Positions 26,363-35,682 of a DNA stretch of 39,379 nt are shown one piece after another (position 1 is the first letter of the stretch; each line of letters begins with the position of its first letter). A model generated the notes under the pieces. It saw only the letters and a program-made list of their open reading frames with translations. It searched no databases and was not told the origin of the DNA. Location: positions 1 to 39,379 of the forward strand of contig JACPIS010000044.1 of the NCBI GenBank assembly GCA_016187925.1. Direction: 5' to 3'. A program made the position numbers and the translations under genes. Source of the stretch: Opitutia bacterium. GTDB taxonomy: Bacteria > Verrucomicrobiota > Verrucomicrobiia > Opitutales > Opitutaceae.

Positions 26363-28027
26363 ATGAAAACTTTCCTCCCTTTCCTGCTCCTCTCTTTCAC
26401 CCTCGGCCTGACGCTCACCGCCGCCGGACCGGCCGGCCACGACCACGCTACGGTCTACCAGTGCCCGATGCATCCGTGGATCAAGTCCGACAAACCCGGC
26501 GCCAAGTGCACCATCTGCGGCATGGAACTCGTCGCCGCTCCCGCCGGCGACTCCGGCGCCACCGCCGATCCCAATCTCGTCACGCTCACCCCGGCCAGCG
26601 CCACCGTCGTCGGCGTCCGCACCGTCGAGGCGCGCCGCGGCGCGCTGGTGCGCACGTTGCGCGTCAACGGCATCGTGGACGACGACGACACCCGCCACCG
26701 CATCCTCACCGCCCGCGTGCCGGGCCGGGTGGAAAAACTCTTCGTCAACTACGTCGGCGCCGAGGTGCGCGAGGGCGAACCGCTCGCGACCATCTACAGC
26801 CCGATGATGCTCACGGCGCAGCGCCAATACGTCGAGCGGCTCCGCGCCGGCAACACGGCGTTCACCGCCTCGGACCGTGCCGCCGCCCGCGAGCGCTTGC
26901 TCGAACTCGGCCTCACCGAGGAGGAGGTCAACATCCTCGAACATACGCTCGAGCCCGTCGCCATAGTCAACGTCCGCGCGCCCATGTCCGGCACGGTCGT
27001 GGCCCGCCATGTTTACGAAGGGCAGGAACTCAACAAGGACGAGTCCTCCGCCGAAACCCAGCTGTTTGAGATCGGTGATTTCTCCTCGATGTGGTTCATG
27101 TTCGACGCCTACGAACCCGACCTTGCGTGGCTGCGGACCGGCCTGTCGGTCGAGGTGACGGTCGCCTCGCAACCCGGCCGGATCTACACGGCCCCGATCG
27201 CCTTCATCGATCCCAACCTCGACCCGATGACCCGCACCGCCAAGGTCCGCGTCGTGCTGCCCAACCGCGACCGCGCGCTCCTGCACAAGCAGACCGGGCT
27301 CGCCCGCGTGCGGCTCGAGGTGCCGGACGTGCTCATCGTCCCGCGCAGTGCGGTGCTCCAACATGGCGCCGAACCCATCGTGTTCGTCGAGCAGACCGAC
27401 CGCGCCTACCTCGCCCGCCGCGTGCGGCCCGGCCGCGTCGGCGACCAGACCGTCGAGATCGTCGACGGACTCAAGGAAGGCGACCGCGTCGTCACCGAGG
27501 GCGGCCTCATCCTCGATGGGCAGGCTCAGCTGGCGCGCGCCGCCATCACCGGCGAGTTGCCCGAGCATAACCACGGCGCACCCGCCCCGGCTCCCGCGCC
27601 CGTCGCCGCCGTCGACCACGGTTACGAACAACTCAAGGCCCTGGCTTTCACGGCGGCCGATGCCGCCGCGCTGCTCGCGGCCGATGATTTCACCGGCTAC
27701 CAAAAGCACCTGCCGGCGTTCCGCGCCGCACTGCAAGCCTACCTCGCCAGCAGCGAGGATGCCACGCGCGGTCCGCTCGGCAAATTCAAGGACGGCCTGC
27801 CCGACCGCGCCGACCTGCGCAGCGCCCGCCGCGACTTCGAGCCGCTCAGCACCGCGCTGGCCGACCTCGCCCGCGAGCATCACCTGCACCACCGCGAAGG
27901 TTTCCATGTGTTCGAGTGTCCGATGGCGCCCGTGCTCGGCACCGGCCGCTGGCTGTCGCGCGGTGACCAGACCCGCAATCCGTTTTTCGGCTCCGCCATG
28001 CTCGAGTGCGGCGAGGAGCTAAAGTGA
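26363..28027 (+). CDS. cusB: CusB-type periplasmic adaptor of module 2
   Basis: 554-aa membrane-fusion protein. Signal peptide (1-21); His-containing GHDHATVY; heavy-metal-binding domain YQCPMHPWIKSDKPGAKC with C34, C49 and C52; adaptor core (RVPGRVEKLFVNYVGAEVRE; ARHVYEGQELNKDE; VVLPNRDRALLHKQTGLARV). A C-terminal DUF3347-type domain follows (AADDFTGYQKHLPAFRAALQ to ECPMAPVLGTGRWLSRGDQT and MLECGEELK). It differs from CusB1 by lacking the second Met-rich domain and the Cys tail. The ATG at 26363 is the first one that gives a signal peptide. It lies 7 nt upstream of cusA2, forming a coupled pair, and would deliver Cu+/Ag+ to CusA2 and dock to the outer-membrane factor. Confidence 0.9.
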   Translation: MKTFLPFLLLSFTLGLTLTAAGPAGHDHATVYQCPMHPWIKSDKPGAKCTICGMELVAAPAGDSGATADPNLVTLTPASATVVGVRTVEARRGALVRTLRVNGIVDDDDTRHRILTARVPGRVEKLFVNYVGAEVREGEPLATIYSPMMLTAQRQYVERLRAGNTAFTASDRAAARERLLELGLTEEEVNILEHTLEPVAIVNVRAPMSGTVVARHVYEGQELNKDESSAETQLFEIGDFSSMWFMFDAYEPDLAWLRTGLSVEVTVASQPGRIYTAPIAFIDPNLDPMTRTAKVRVVLPNRDRALLHKQTGLARVRLEVPDVLIVPRSAVLQHGAEPIVFVEQTDRAYLARRVRPGRVGDQTVEIVDGLKEGDRVVTEGGLILDGQAQLARAAITGELPEHNHGAPAPAPAPVAAVDHGYEQLKALAFTAADAAALLAADDFTGYQKHLPAFRAALQAYLASSEDATRGPLGKFKDGLPDRADLRSARRDFEPLSTALADLAREHHLHHREGFHVFECPMAPVLGTGRWLSRGDQTRNPFFGSAMLECGEELK

Positions 28028-28034
28028 GGCTGCC

Positions 28035-31000
28035 ATGATCAACCGCCTCATCTCCTGGTCGCTGCACAACCGCTTCCTCGTGCTCGCCGGCTTCCTCGCG
28101 CTGTGCGCGTGGGGCTTCGTGGCACTGTCGCGCGTGCCGATCGACGCCATCCCCGACTTGTCCGAAAACCAAGTCATCGTCTACGCCGACTGGCCGGGCC
28201 GCAGCCCGCAGGAGGTGGAGGACCAGATCACCTACCCGCTCAGCGGCGCGCTGCAGGGCCTCGCGGGCGTAAAGAGCGTGCGCGCCACCTCGATGTTCGG
28301 GTTCTCGTTTCTCACCGTCATCTTCGAGGACAAGATCGACCCCTACTTCGCCCGCACGCGCGTGCTCGAGCGGCTCAATTCCCTCGGCAACCTACTGCCC
28401 GAGGCCGTCGTCGCCCGGCTCGGGCCCGACGCCACCGGTCTCGGCTGGGTTTACCAGTATTATCTGAAGGATGACTCCGGTGCGCTGGATCTCGGGGCGT
28501 TGCGCACGCTGCAGGACACGTTCATCCGCTACCAACTCTCCTCCGTGCCGGGTGTGGCCGAGGTCGCCAGCGTCGGCGGTTTCGTGCGCCAGTGGCAGGT
28601 CGAGGTCTCCGCGCTCAAGCTCAAGCAATACGGCCTGATGCTCGGCGAGGTCATGGACGCCGTCGCCGCCAGCAACCGCAACGTCGGCGGCACGACCATC
28701 GAGGAGAACGGCGCCGAGTTCATCGTGCGCGGCATCGGCCTCGTGCAGAGCGTCGCCGACCTCGAGGCCGTCGCGCTCGCGCCGCGCAACGGCACGCCGC
28801 TCTACCTGCGCGACGTGGCGACGGTGCGCATCGGCGGCGAGTTCCGCCGCGGCGCGCTCGACGTCAACGGCCGCGCCGTGGTCGGCGGCATCGTGGTCAT
28901 GCGCTACGGCGAGAACGCCTACCGCGTCATCTCGGACGTGAAGGCGCGCCTGGCCGCGCTGGCTTCCGGTTTGCCAAAGGGCGTGAGCGTCGAGGCGTTC
29001 TACGACCGCAGCGACCTCATCGGCCGTGCCATCAACACGCTGAAGCACACGCTGGTCGAGGAAGTCATCCTCGTGACGCTGGCGCACATCCTGTTCCTGT
29101 TTCACTTCCGCAGCATCCTCATCGTCACGCTGCCGCTGCCGGCCTCGATCCTGATCTCGTTCATCCTGATGGACCGCTTCGGCATCCCGTCGCACATCAT
29201 GTCGCTCACCGGCATCGCCATCTCCATCGGTGTGCTGGTCGACGCCGGCATCGTCATGACGGAAAATGTCATCCGCCACTGCGAGCGCGCCCTGGAAGAA
29301 AAAGGTAGGGCGCGACCGCTGGGCGCGCCGCAAGGACTCTCGAACGACGGCGGGCCCGGCGGTCCCGCCCTACCACCCGAACTCACCGCGCGCGAAGTTT
29401 TCGACCACACGCTGGCCGCCGCCACGCAGGTCGGCCGGCCGATGTTCTTCGCGATGGCGATCATCATCCTGGCGTTCGTGCCGGTGTTCCTGCTCACCGG
29501 GCAGGAGGGCAAGCTCTTCCACCCGCTGGCCTACACCAAAAGCTTCGCGCTGCTCGGCGCCGTGCTGCTGGCGCTCACCGCCGTGCCGGTGTTCTGCACG
29601 TTCCTCGTGCGCGGACCCTTCAAGCCCGAGAGCGAGAACTGGCTGATGAAGTTCCTGCTGAAAATCTACGACCCAGTGCTCGACTGGGCGCTGGCGCACC
29701 GCAAAACCGTGCTCAGCCTCGCGGGCACGCTGCTCGTGGCGTCGTGCCTCGTCGCCTTCGGCCTGCCGCGCGCCGTCACCGCGCGCCTGCCCGAGCCGGT
29801 GGCGAAGCACCTCACGGGCTTCGGCAGCGAGTTCATGCCGACGCTCGAGGAGGGTTCGCTGCTCTTCATGCCGGTGCTGCTGCCCGCCACCTCGCTGACC
29901 GAGGTGCAGCGCATCATGGCCTGGCAGGACAAGGTCATGAGCACCGTGCCGGAGGTCGCCTCCGTCGCCGGCAAGCTCGGCCGCTCCGAGTCCGCCACCG
30001 ATCCCGCGCCGGTCGAGATGATCGAGACCACCATCATGCTCAAGCCCGTCAGCCAGTGGCGCCCCGGCCTGACCAAGCAGAAGATCATCGCCGAACTTTC
30101 CGCCAAGCTCATGAACGTCCCCGGCTACGTGCCTGGCTTCCTCCAGCCGATCGAGAACCGCATCCTGATGACGAGCACCGGCATTCGCGCACAGGTCGGC
30201 GTGAAGATCTTCGGTGACAACCTCGACGCCCTGCAGCAAAAGGCCTTCGAAGTGCAGCGTGTCATCGAGCAGGTGCAAGGCGCTACCGGCGTCGCGCCGT
30301 CGCGGGTGCAGGGCAAGCCTTACCTCGAGATCGCCGTGCGCCGCGAGGACATGGGGCGCTACGGCCTGCGCGTCGAGGACGTGTTCCGCTACGTCGAGGC
30401 CGGCCTCGGCGGCGCCACCGTCAGCACCTCGCTGAAGGGCCGCGAACGCTGGCCCATCCAGGTGCGCCTCGAACAGGCCGATCGCGAGGACCTCGACAAA
30501 CTCGGCGAGCTGCCGATCCCGACGCCCTCCGGCGCGGCGGTGCAACTGCGCCAAGTCGCCGACATCAAGCGCGTCGTCGGTCCGAACGAGATCCAGAGCG
30601 AAAACGGTCGCCTGCGCGTCTTCGTGCAGGCCAACGTCGGCGACCGCGACCTCGGCGGCTTCGTCGGCGAGATCAAGGAGCGCGTCGCCCGCGACGTGAA
30701 GCTCGATGCCGGCATGACCGTCGAATACTCCGGCCAATACGAGCACCAGCTCCGCGCGCGCCAGACACTGATCTACGTCTTCCCCGCCGTGCTGCTCATC
30801 ATCTTCGTGCTGCTCGTCATGACCTTCAAGTCGGTCGCCGAGGCCGCGCACGTCATCCTCGCGGTGCCGTTCGCCCTCACCGGCGGCGTGATGCTGCAGG
30901 CGCTGCTCGGCTACAACTTCAGCGTGGCCGTCTGGGTCGGCTACATCGCGCTCTTCGGCACCGCCATCCAGACCGGCGTCATCATGGTCATCTATCTGGA

Positions 31001-31298
31001 AGAAGCCCTGGCGAAGAAGCGCACCGAACTGAACGGCCCGCTGACGCGCCCCGCCCTGCTCGACGCCATCAAGGCCGGCGCGCGCCTGCGCCTGCGCCCG
31101 AAGGTCATGACCGTCGCCACCGCCATCGCCTCGCTGCTGCCGATCTTCTGGCTCGACCGCACCGGCGTCGAGGTCATGCGCCCGCTCGCCGCACCCGTCG
31201 TCGGCGGCATGCTGTCGAGCCTCGTGCACATCCTCGTCGTCACGCCCGTCATTTTCGCGTGGCTGCGCGAACGCGAGCTGACCAAACCCACGGCCTGA
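28035..31298 (+). CDS. cusA: CusA-type HME-RND copper/silver efflux pump (intact)
   Basis: 1087-aa inner-membrane proton/metal antiporter with the RND layout of 12 membrane helices and two large periplasmic loops. The N-terminal DAIPDLSENQVIVYADWPG is characteristic of heavy-metal RND pumps; the TM4 segment GVLVDAGIVMTEN carries the proton-relay Asp. Met612, Met662 and Met712 fall where the copper-binding Met triad of E. coli CusA is expected (50-residue steps). Residues about 424-447, in the cytosolic loop between TM4 and TM5, are encoded by an inserted palindromic repeat (29304-29374) and have no counterpart in CusA1. Since cusA1 is broken, this is probably the only working pump of the island. 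It is followed 14 nt later by the ECF sigma gene. Confidence 0.93.
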   Translation: MINRLISWSLHNRFLVLAGFLALCAWGFVALSRVPIDAIPDLSENQVIVYADWPGRSPQEVEDQITYPLSGALQGLAGVKSVRATSMFGFSFLTVIFEDKIDPYFARTRVLERLNSLGNLLPEAVVARLGPDATGLGWVYQYYLKDDSGALDLGALRTLQDTFIRYQLSSVPGVAEVASVGGFVRQWQVEVSALKLKQYGLMLGEVMDAVAASNRNVGGTTIEENGAEFIVRGIGLVQSVADLEAVALAPRNGTPLYLRDVATVRIGGEFRRGALDVNGRAVVGGIVVMRYGENAYRVISDVKARLAALASGLPKGVSVEAFYDRSDLIGRAINTLKHTLVEEVILVTLAHILFLFHFRSILIVTLPLPASILISFILMDRFGIPSHIMSLTGIAISIGVLVDAGIVMTENVIRHCERALEEKGRARPLGAPQGLSNDGGPGGPALPPELTAREVFDHTLAAATQVGRPMFFAMAIIILAFVPVFLLTGQEGKLFHPLAYTKSFALLGAVLLALTAVPVFCTFLVRGPFKPESENWLMKFLLKIYDPVLDWALAHRKTVLSLAGTLLVASCLVAFGLPRAVTARLPEPVAKHLTGFGSEFMPTLEEGSLLFMPVLLPATSLTEVQRIMAWQDKVMSTVPEVASVAGKLGRSESATDPAPVEMIETTIMLKPVSQWRPGLTKQKIIAELSAKLMNVPGYVPGFLQPIENRILMTSTGIRAQVGVKIFGDNLDALQQKAFEVQRVIEQVQGATGVAPSRVQGKPYLEIAVRREDMGRYGLRVEDVFRYVEAGLGGATVSTSLKGRERWPIQVRLEQADREDLDKLGELPIPTPSGAAVQLRQVADIKRVVGPNEIQSENGRLRVFVQANVGDRDLGGFVGEIKERVARDVKLDAGMTVEYSGQYEHQLRARQTLIYVFPAVLLIIFVLLVMTFKSVAEAAHVILAVPFALTGGVMLQALLGYNFSVAVWVGYIALFGTAIQTGVIMVIYLEEALAKKRTELNGPLTRPALLDAIKAGARLRLRPKVMTVATAIASLLPIFWLDRTGVEVMRPLAAPVVGGMLSSLVHILVVTPVIFAWLRERELTKPTA
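29304..29374 (+). repeat. REP-like palindromic element inserted in frame within cusA2
   Basis: Arms at 29304-29329 and 29349-29374 (26 nt each) are reverse complements at 23 of 26 positions, with a 19-nt loop. The outer ends read GGTAGGGCG and CGCCCTACC. The element codes for a Gly/Pro/Arg-rich peptide without stop codons (including GGPGGPALP) that interrupts an otherwise conserved loop of the RND pump. No second copy was seen in the window. It resembles mobile palindromic repeats able to enter coding sequence, such as Rickettsia palindromic elements. Confidence 0.75.
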
Positions 31299-31312
31299 AC
31301 CATCCTGCCGCC

Positions 31313-31894
31313 ATGAACCGCCGTGCCGATCAGGTCGCCCAAGCGCTCAACGCGCAACGCGAGGCCTTCAAGGCGTTCCTGGTCGCGCGCGTCGGCAACG
31401 CGGCCGAGGCGGAGGACATCCTGCAGAACGGCCTGCTCAAGGCGCTGCACCACGCCGGGGAAATCGCCGACACCGACAAGACTGTGGCGTGGTTCTACCA
31501 GGTGCTGCGCCACGCCGTCATCGACCACTACCGCAGCCGCGGAGCCGTCAAGCGCCGCAACGACGCGCTCGGCGCGACGATCGAGGCGCTCGGTGAGGAC
31601 GTCGCCGCCGCCCCGCCCGGCTGGGAGGCGCAGCTTTGCGGCTGCCTCGGCAGCGTGATCGGCTCGCTCAAGCCCCGTTACGCCGAACTGCTGCGCCGCG
31701 TCGAGCTGGAGGGCGAACCGGTCAACGCCGCCGCCCGCGCGCTCGGCATCACGCCGGGCAACGCCAGCATCACCCTGCACCGCGCCCGCCAGGAGCTGCG
31801 CGACAAGCTCCGTGCCTTCTGCGGAGCCTGCGCCGACGGCGCGTGTCTGGACTGCCATTGCGCCCCCACCGCGGAAAAGCGCGGCGGCGCGTAA
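31313..31894 (+). CDS. ECF sigma factor with C-terminal cysteine-rich domain (CorE-like)
   Basis: 193-aa extracytoplasmic-function sigma factor. Sigma region 2: FLVARVGNAAEAEDILQNGL and VAWFYQVLRHAVIDHYRSRG; sigma region 4: LKPRYAELLRRVELEGEPV and ALGITPGNASITLHRARQEL. C109 and C111 (CGC) lie in the linker between them, and the tail has C170, C173, C178, C181 and C183 (CGACADGACLDCHC). The metal-sensing CorE sigma factors of Myxococcus likewise carry a C-terminal cysteine-rich domain and sense copper without an anti-sigma factor (recalled knowledge). No anti-sigma gene is adjacent. Its place inside a copper/silver efflux operon, after cusA2 and before the ATPase, supports direct metal sensing and feedback control. 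It is the best candidate to act at the promoters at 17474 and 25825. Confidence 0.88.
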   Translation: MNRRADQVAQALNAQREAFKAFLVARVGNAAEAEDILQNGLLKALHHAGEIADTDKTVAWFYQVLRHAVIDHYRSRGAVKRRNDALGATIEALGEDVAAAPPGWEAQLCGCLGSVIGSLKPRYAELLRRVELEGEPVNAAARALGITPGNASITLHRARQELRDKLRAFCGACADGACLDCHCAPTAEKRGGA

Positions 31895-31916
31895 GATTCG
31901 TTGGCCGGCTCCGTCT
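31891..31916 (+). promoter_or_regulatory. Leader motif shared with 33063-33088 (copy A)
   Basis: GTAAGATT (31891-31898), 10 nt, then CTCCGTCT (31909-31916); the TAA is the stop of the ECF gene. 33063-33088 has the same two blocks at the same distance, with 20 of 26 positions identical, also beginning at a stop codon and also just before a metal gene. 26324-26355 carries the blocks 16 nt apart. It may be a regulatory leader or remnants of gene duplication; function unknown. Confidence 0.4.
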
Positions 31917-31939
31917 GCAGGGATGAACCCAACCATCCC

Positions 31940-32104
31940 ATGAAGGACAATCCTACCGCCAAGAACGCCGTGCCGCCCTGCGGCTGCGCTCAATGCCTGT
32001 GCCGCCGCGGCCCGCGCTGCCGCTGCCATGCCTACAACGCCCTGCTGGCCCTCGCCTTCTGGGACTTCGGCCGCTCCTTCCGCCGGTCGCGTCCGGCCAA
32101 GTGA
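31940..32104 (+). CDS. 54-aa cysteine-rich peptide (metallothionein-like candidate)
   Basis: Short protein with six cysteines and a histidine in 17 residues (CGCAQCLCRRGPRCRCH; C14, C16, C19, C21, C27, C29, H30), a density typical of small metal-binding peptides. A polar N-terminus precedes it; ALLALAFWDFGRSF is a short hydrophobic or amphipathic helix, and the basic tail ends RRSRPAK. The ATG at 31940 lies 45 nt after the sigma gene. No family recognised. It could be a cytoplasmic copper buffer, a chaperone for the downstream ATPase, or a modulator of the sigma factor; its cysteine spacing resembles the sigma tail. The frame is open and well placed, but so short a gene needs independent support. 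Confidence 0.6.
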   Translation: MKDNPTAKNAVPPCGCAQCLCRRGPRCRCHAYNALLALAFWDFGRSFRRSRPAK

Positions 32105-32174
32105 CGGCCGCCCGTCCTTTTGCTGGATTGCTCCCCCAGTGCAACCGACACAACCTTCGTCGCTGCACCTGCCC

Positions 32175-32636
32175 ATGCGTTTCCTCGAACTTAAAATCCC
32201 GCCGGTTGCGCTCGGGCTGTTGCTGACGGGATTGATGTGGACGACCGCGCGCCTCACGCCTTTTTGCGAATTCAGGCTGCCGGCCGGTCCCGCGCTCGCC
32301 GCCGGCCTGATGCTGGCCGGCGCCGGCATCGCCGTTGCCGGAGTGGTTTCATTCCGTCGCGCCAAAACCACGGTCAATCCCCTGGCGCCCGCCACCGCGT
32401 CCGCGCTGGTAGTGACCGGCATCTACCGCCGGACCCGCAATCCGATGTATCTGGGCATGCTGCTGGTTCTGCTGAGTGGCGCGGTGCTGCTCGCCAACGC
32501 GCTGTCCTTGGTCTGGGCGACCGCCTTCATTCCGCTGATGAACCGGCTGCAGATCGGCCCGGAGGAAAAAGTCCTGGCCGCGAAGTTCGGCGCCGGATTC
32601 GCGGCCTATCGGGCCCAAGTGCGGCGTTGGTGCTGA
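32175..32636 (+). CDS. Membrane methyltransferase of the isoprenylcysteine carboxyl methyltransferase (ICMT) family
   Basis: 153-aa integral membrane protein with four to five hydrophobic segments. The second half has the family signature: TGIYRRTRNPMYLGMLL, then NRLQIGPEEKVLAAKFG and AGFAAYRAQVRRW, which together bind S-adenosylmethionine and substrate in ICMT-like enzymes. Small bacterial members are common in metal-resistance clusters but their substrates are mostly unknown. The start at 32175 yields the first hydrophobic helix (IPPVALGLLLTGLMW). It follows the 54-aa peptide by 70 nt and precedes another membrane protein by 16 nt, so it is within the operon. Confidence 0.82.
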   Translation: MRFLELKIPPVALGLLLTGLMWTTARLTPFCEFRLPAGPALAAGLMLAGAGIAVAGVVSFRRAKTTVNPLAPATASALVVTGIYRRTRNPMYLGMLLVLLSGAVLLANALSLVWATAFIPLMNRLQIGPEEKVLAAKFGAGFAAYRAQVRRWC

Positions 32637-32652
32637 TCCACCGAGGACACCC

Positions 32653-33066
32653 ATGCAATATCTCATCGGCATAGTTCTGGCGCTGGTCGTCTTCCTTTTC
32701 GCCCGGCTCGTCCGGCTCGACCGCGACCGGGCCTTCTATCCGACCGTGCTGATCGTCGTCGCCTCGTATTACGGGCTGTTCGCCATCGTGGGCGGCTCGC
32801 TGGTGACGCTGGCGCTGGAATCGATCGCCATCGTCGGTTTCATCGCCCTTTCAGTCGCCGGATTCAAATTCAGCCTCTGGCTGGTGGCTGCCGCCTTGTT
32901 CGCGCACGGCATCTACGATTTTTTCCACGGGCACCTTATCGCCAACACCGGAATGCCCGCCTGGTGGCCGGGATTCTGCATGGCCTATGACGTGACAGCC
33001 TCGGTCTGCCTGGCCTGGTTGCTCCGACCAGCCAAGACGGCCGCCACGGAAAACCAATCGCTGTAA
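32653..33066 (+). CDS. Small multipass membrane protein of unknown function
   Basis: 137-aa protein with about four hydrophobic segments ([59 protein letters not shown]). A striking conserved-looking core, [20 protein letters not shown] followed by WPGFCMAYD, places His, Asp, Asn and Cys at the membrane edge and suggests a metal or haem site or an enzyme active site. I recall similar HG-x-YD and N-x-G-x-P-x-WWP motifs in small uncharacterised bacterial membrane proteins but cannot name a function. Its TAA stop is the start of the shared leader motif upstream of the ATPase gene. Membership in the metal operon is by position. Confidence 0.72.
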   Translation: MQYLIGIVLALVVFLFARLVRLDRDRAFYPTVLIVVASYYGLFAIVGGSLVTLALESIAIVGFIALSVAGFKFSLWLVAAALFAHGIYDFFHGHLIANTGMPAWWPGFCMAYDVTASVCLAWLLRPAKTAATENQSL

Positions 33067-33103
33067 GATTTTTTCGGATGCTCCGTCTTTGGGAAAAGCA
33101 TCC
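33063..33103 (+). promoter_or_regulatory. Leader motif (copy B) and hairpin before the copper ATPase gene
   Basis: GTAAGATT (33063-33070), 10 nt, CTCCGTCT (33081-33088), as at 31891-31916. A 7-bp stem GGATGCT/AGCATCC (33076-33082 and 33097-33103) with a 14-nt loop ends 6 nt before the ATG and could shield the translation start. Confidence 0.4.
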
Positions 33104-33109
33104 AGCGCC

Positions 33110-35179
<2,070 letters not shown>

Positions 35180-35238
35180 GAATTGCCCGTGGCGTTTTCG
35201 GGGAACCCGGCTAGATTTCCCGCGTCCCACCCCCTGCC

Positions 35239-35682
35239 ATGAAAACGCGCCTGTCCCTGCTCGCCCTCGCCGTACTTTTCTTTGCCGGCTGCCAATCGAT
35301 CGACGACCGTATCAAGGAGAAACCCGAGGTCTTCGCGCAGGTCGACAAGGCCACGCAGGACAAGATCAAGCAGGGCATCATCGACATCGGCTATACGCCG
35401 GACATGGTCTATTTTGCGCTCGGCGCGCCGAACGAGAAGCGCGAATCCATCAGCGCCGCCGGCCGCTCGGAAATCTGGATCTACAACACCTATTACGAGC
35501 GCTACGACGGCACCGCCTACATCGGCTACTACCGCCGCGTTTACTACGATCCTTTCCTGCGCACCTACCGGCTCTACTATCACCCGGCCTTTGCCGACGC
35601 CTATTCCTCTGCGAAGGAGGAGCGCATCCGCATCGTGTTCAAGGACGGCAAAGCCGCCGTGATCGAGCAGACCAAGCCCTGA
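35239..35682 (+). CDS. BamE/SmpA-like outer-membrane lipoprotein
   Basis: 147-aa lipoprotein with lipobox FAGC (cleavage near residue 17). The segment KIKQGIIDIGYTPDMVYFAL followed by GAPNEKRES and EIWIYN recalls the BamE/SmpA small-lipoprotein fold, in which a helix pair precedes a GxPxxxxxxxxxxxWxY strand. The region after it is unusually Tyr-rich (YYERYDGTAYIGYYRRVYY, then RLYYHP). True BamE function is not established. Its stop codon is immediately adjacent to the stop of the convergent gene (35682/35683) within the palindrome CCTGATCAGG. Confidence 0.78.
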   Translation: MKTRLSLLALAVLFFAGCQSIDDRIKEKPEVFAQVDKATQDKIKQGIIDIGYTPDMVYFALGAPNEKRESISAAGRSEIWIYNTYYERYDGTAYIGYYRRVYYDPFLRTYRLYYHPAFADAYSSAKEERIRIVFKDGKAAVIEQTKP

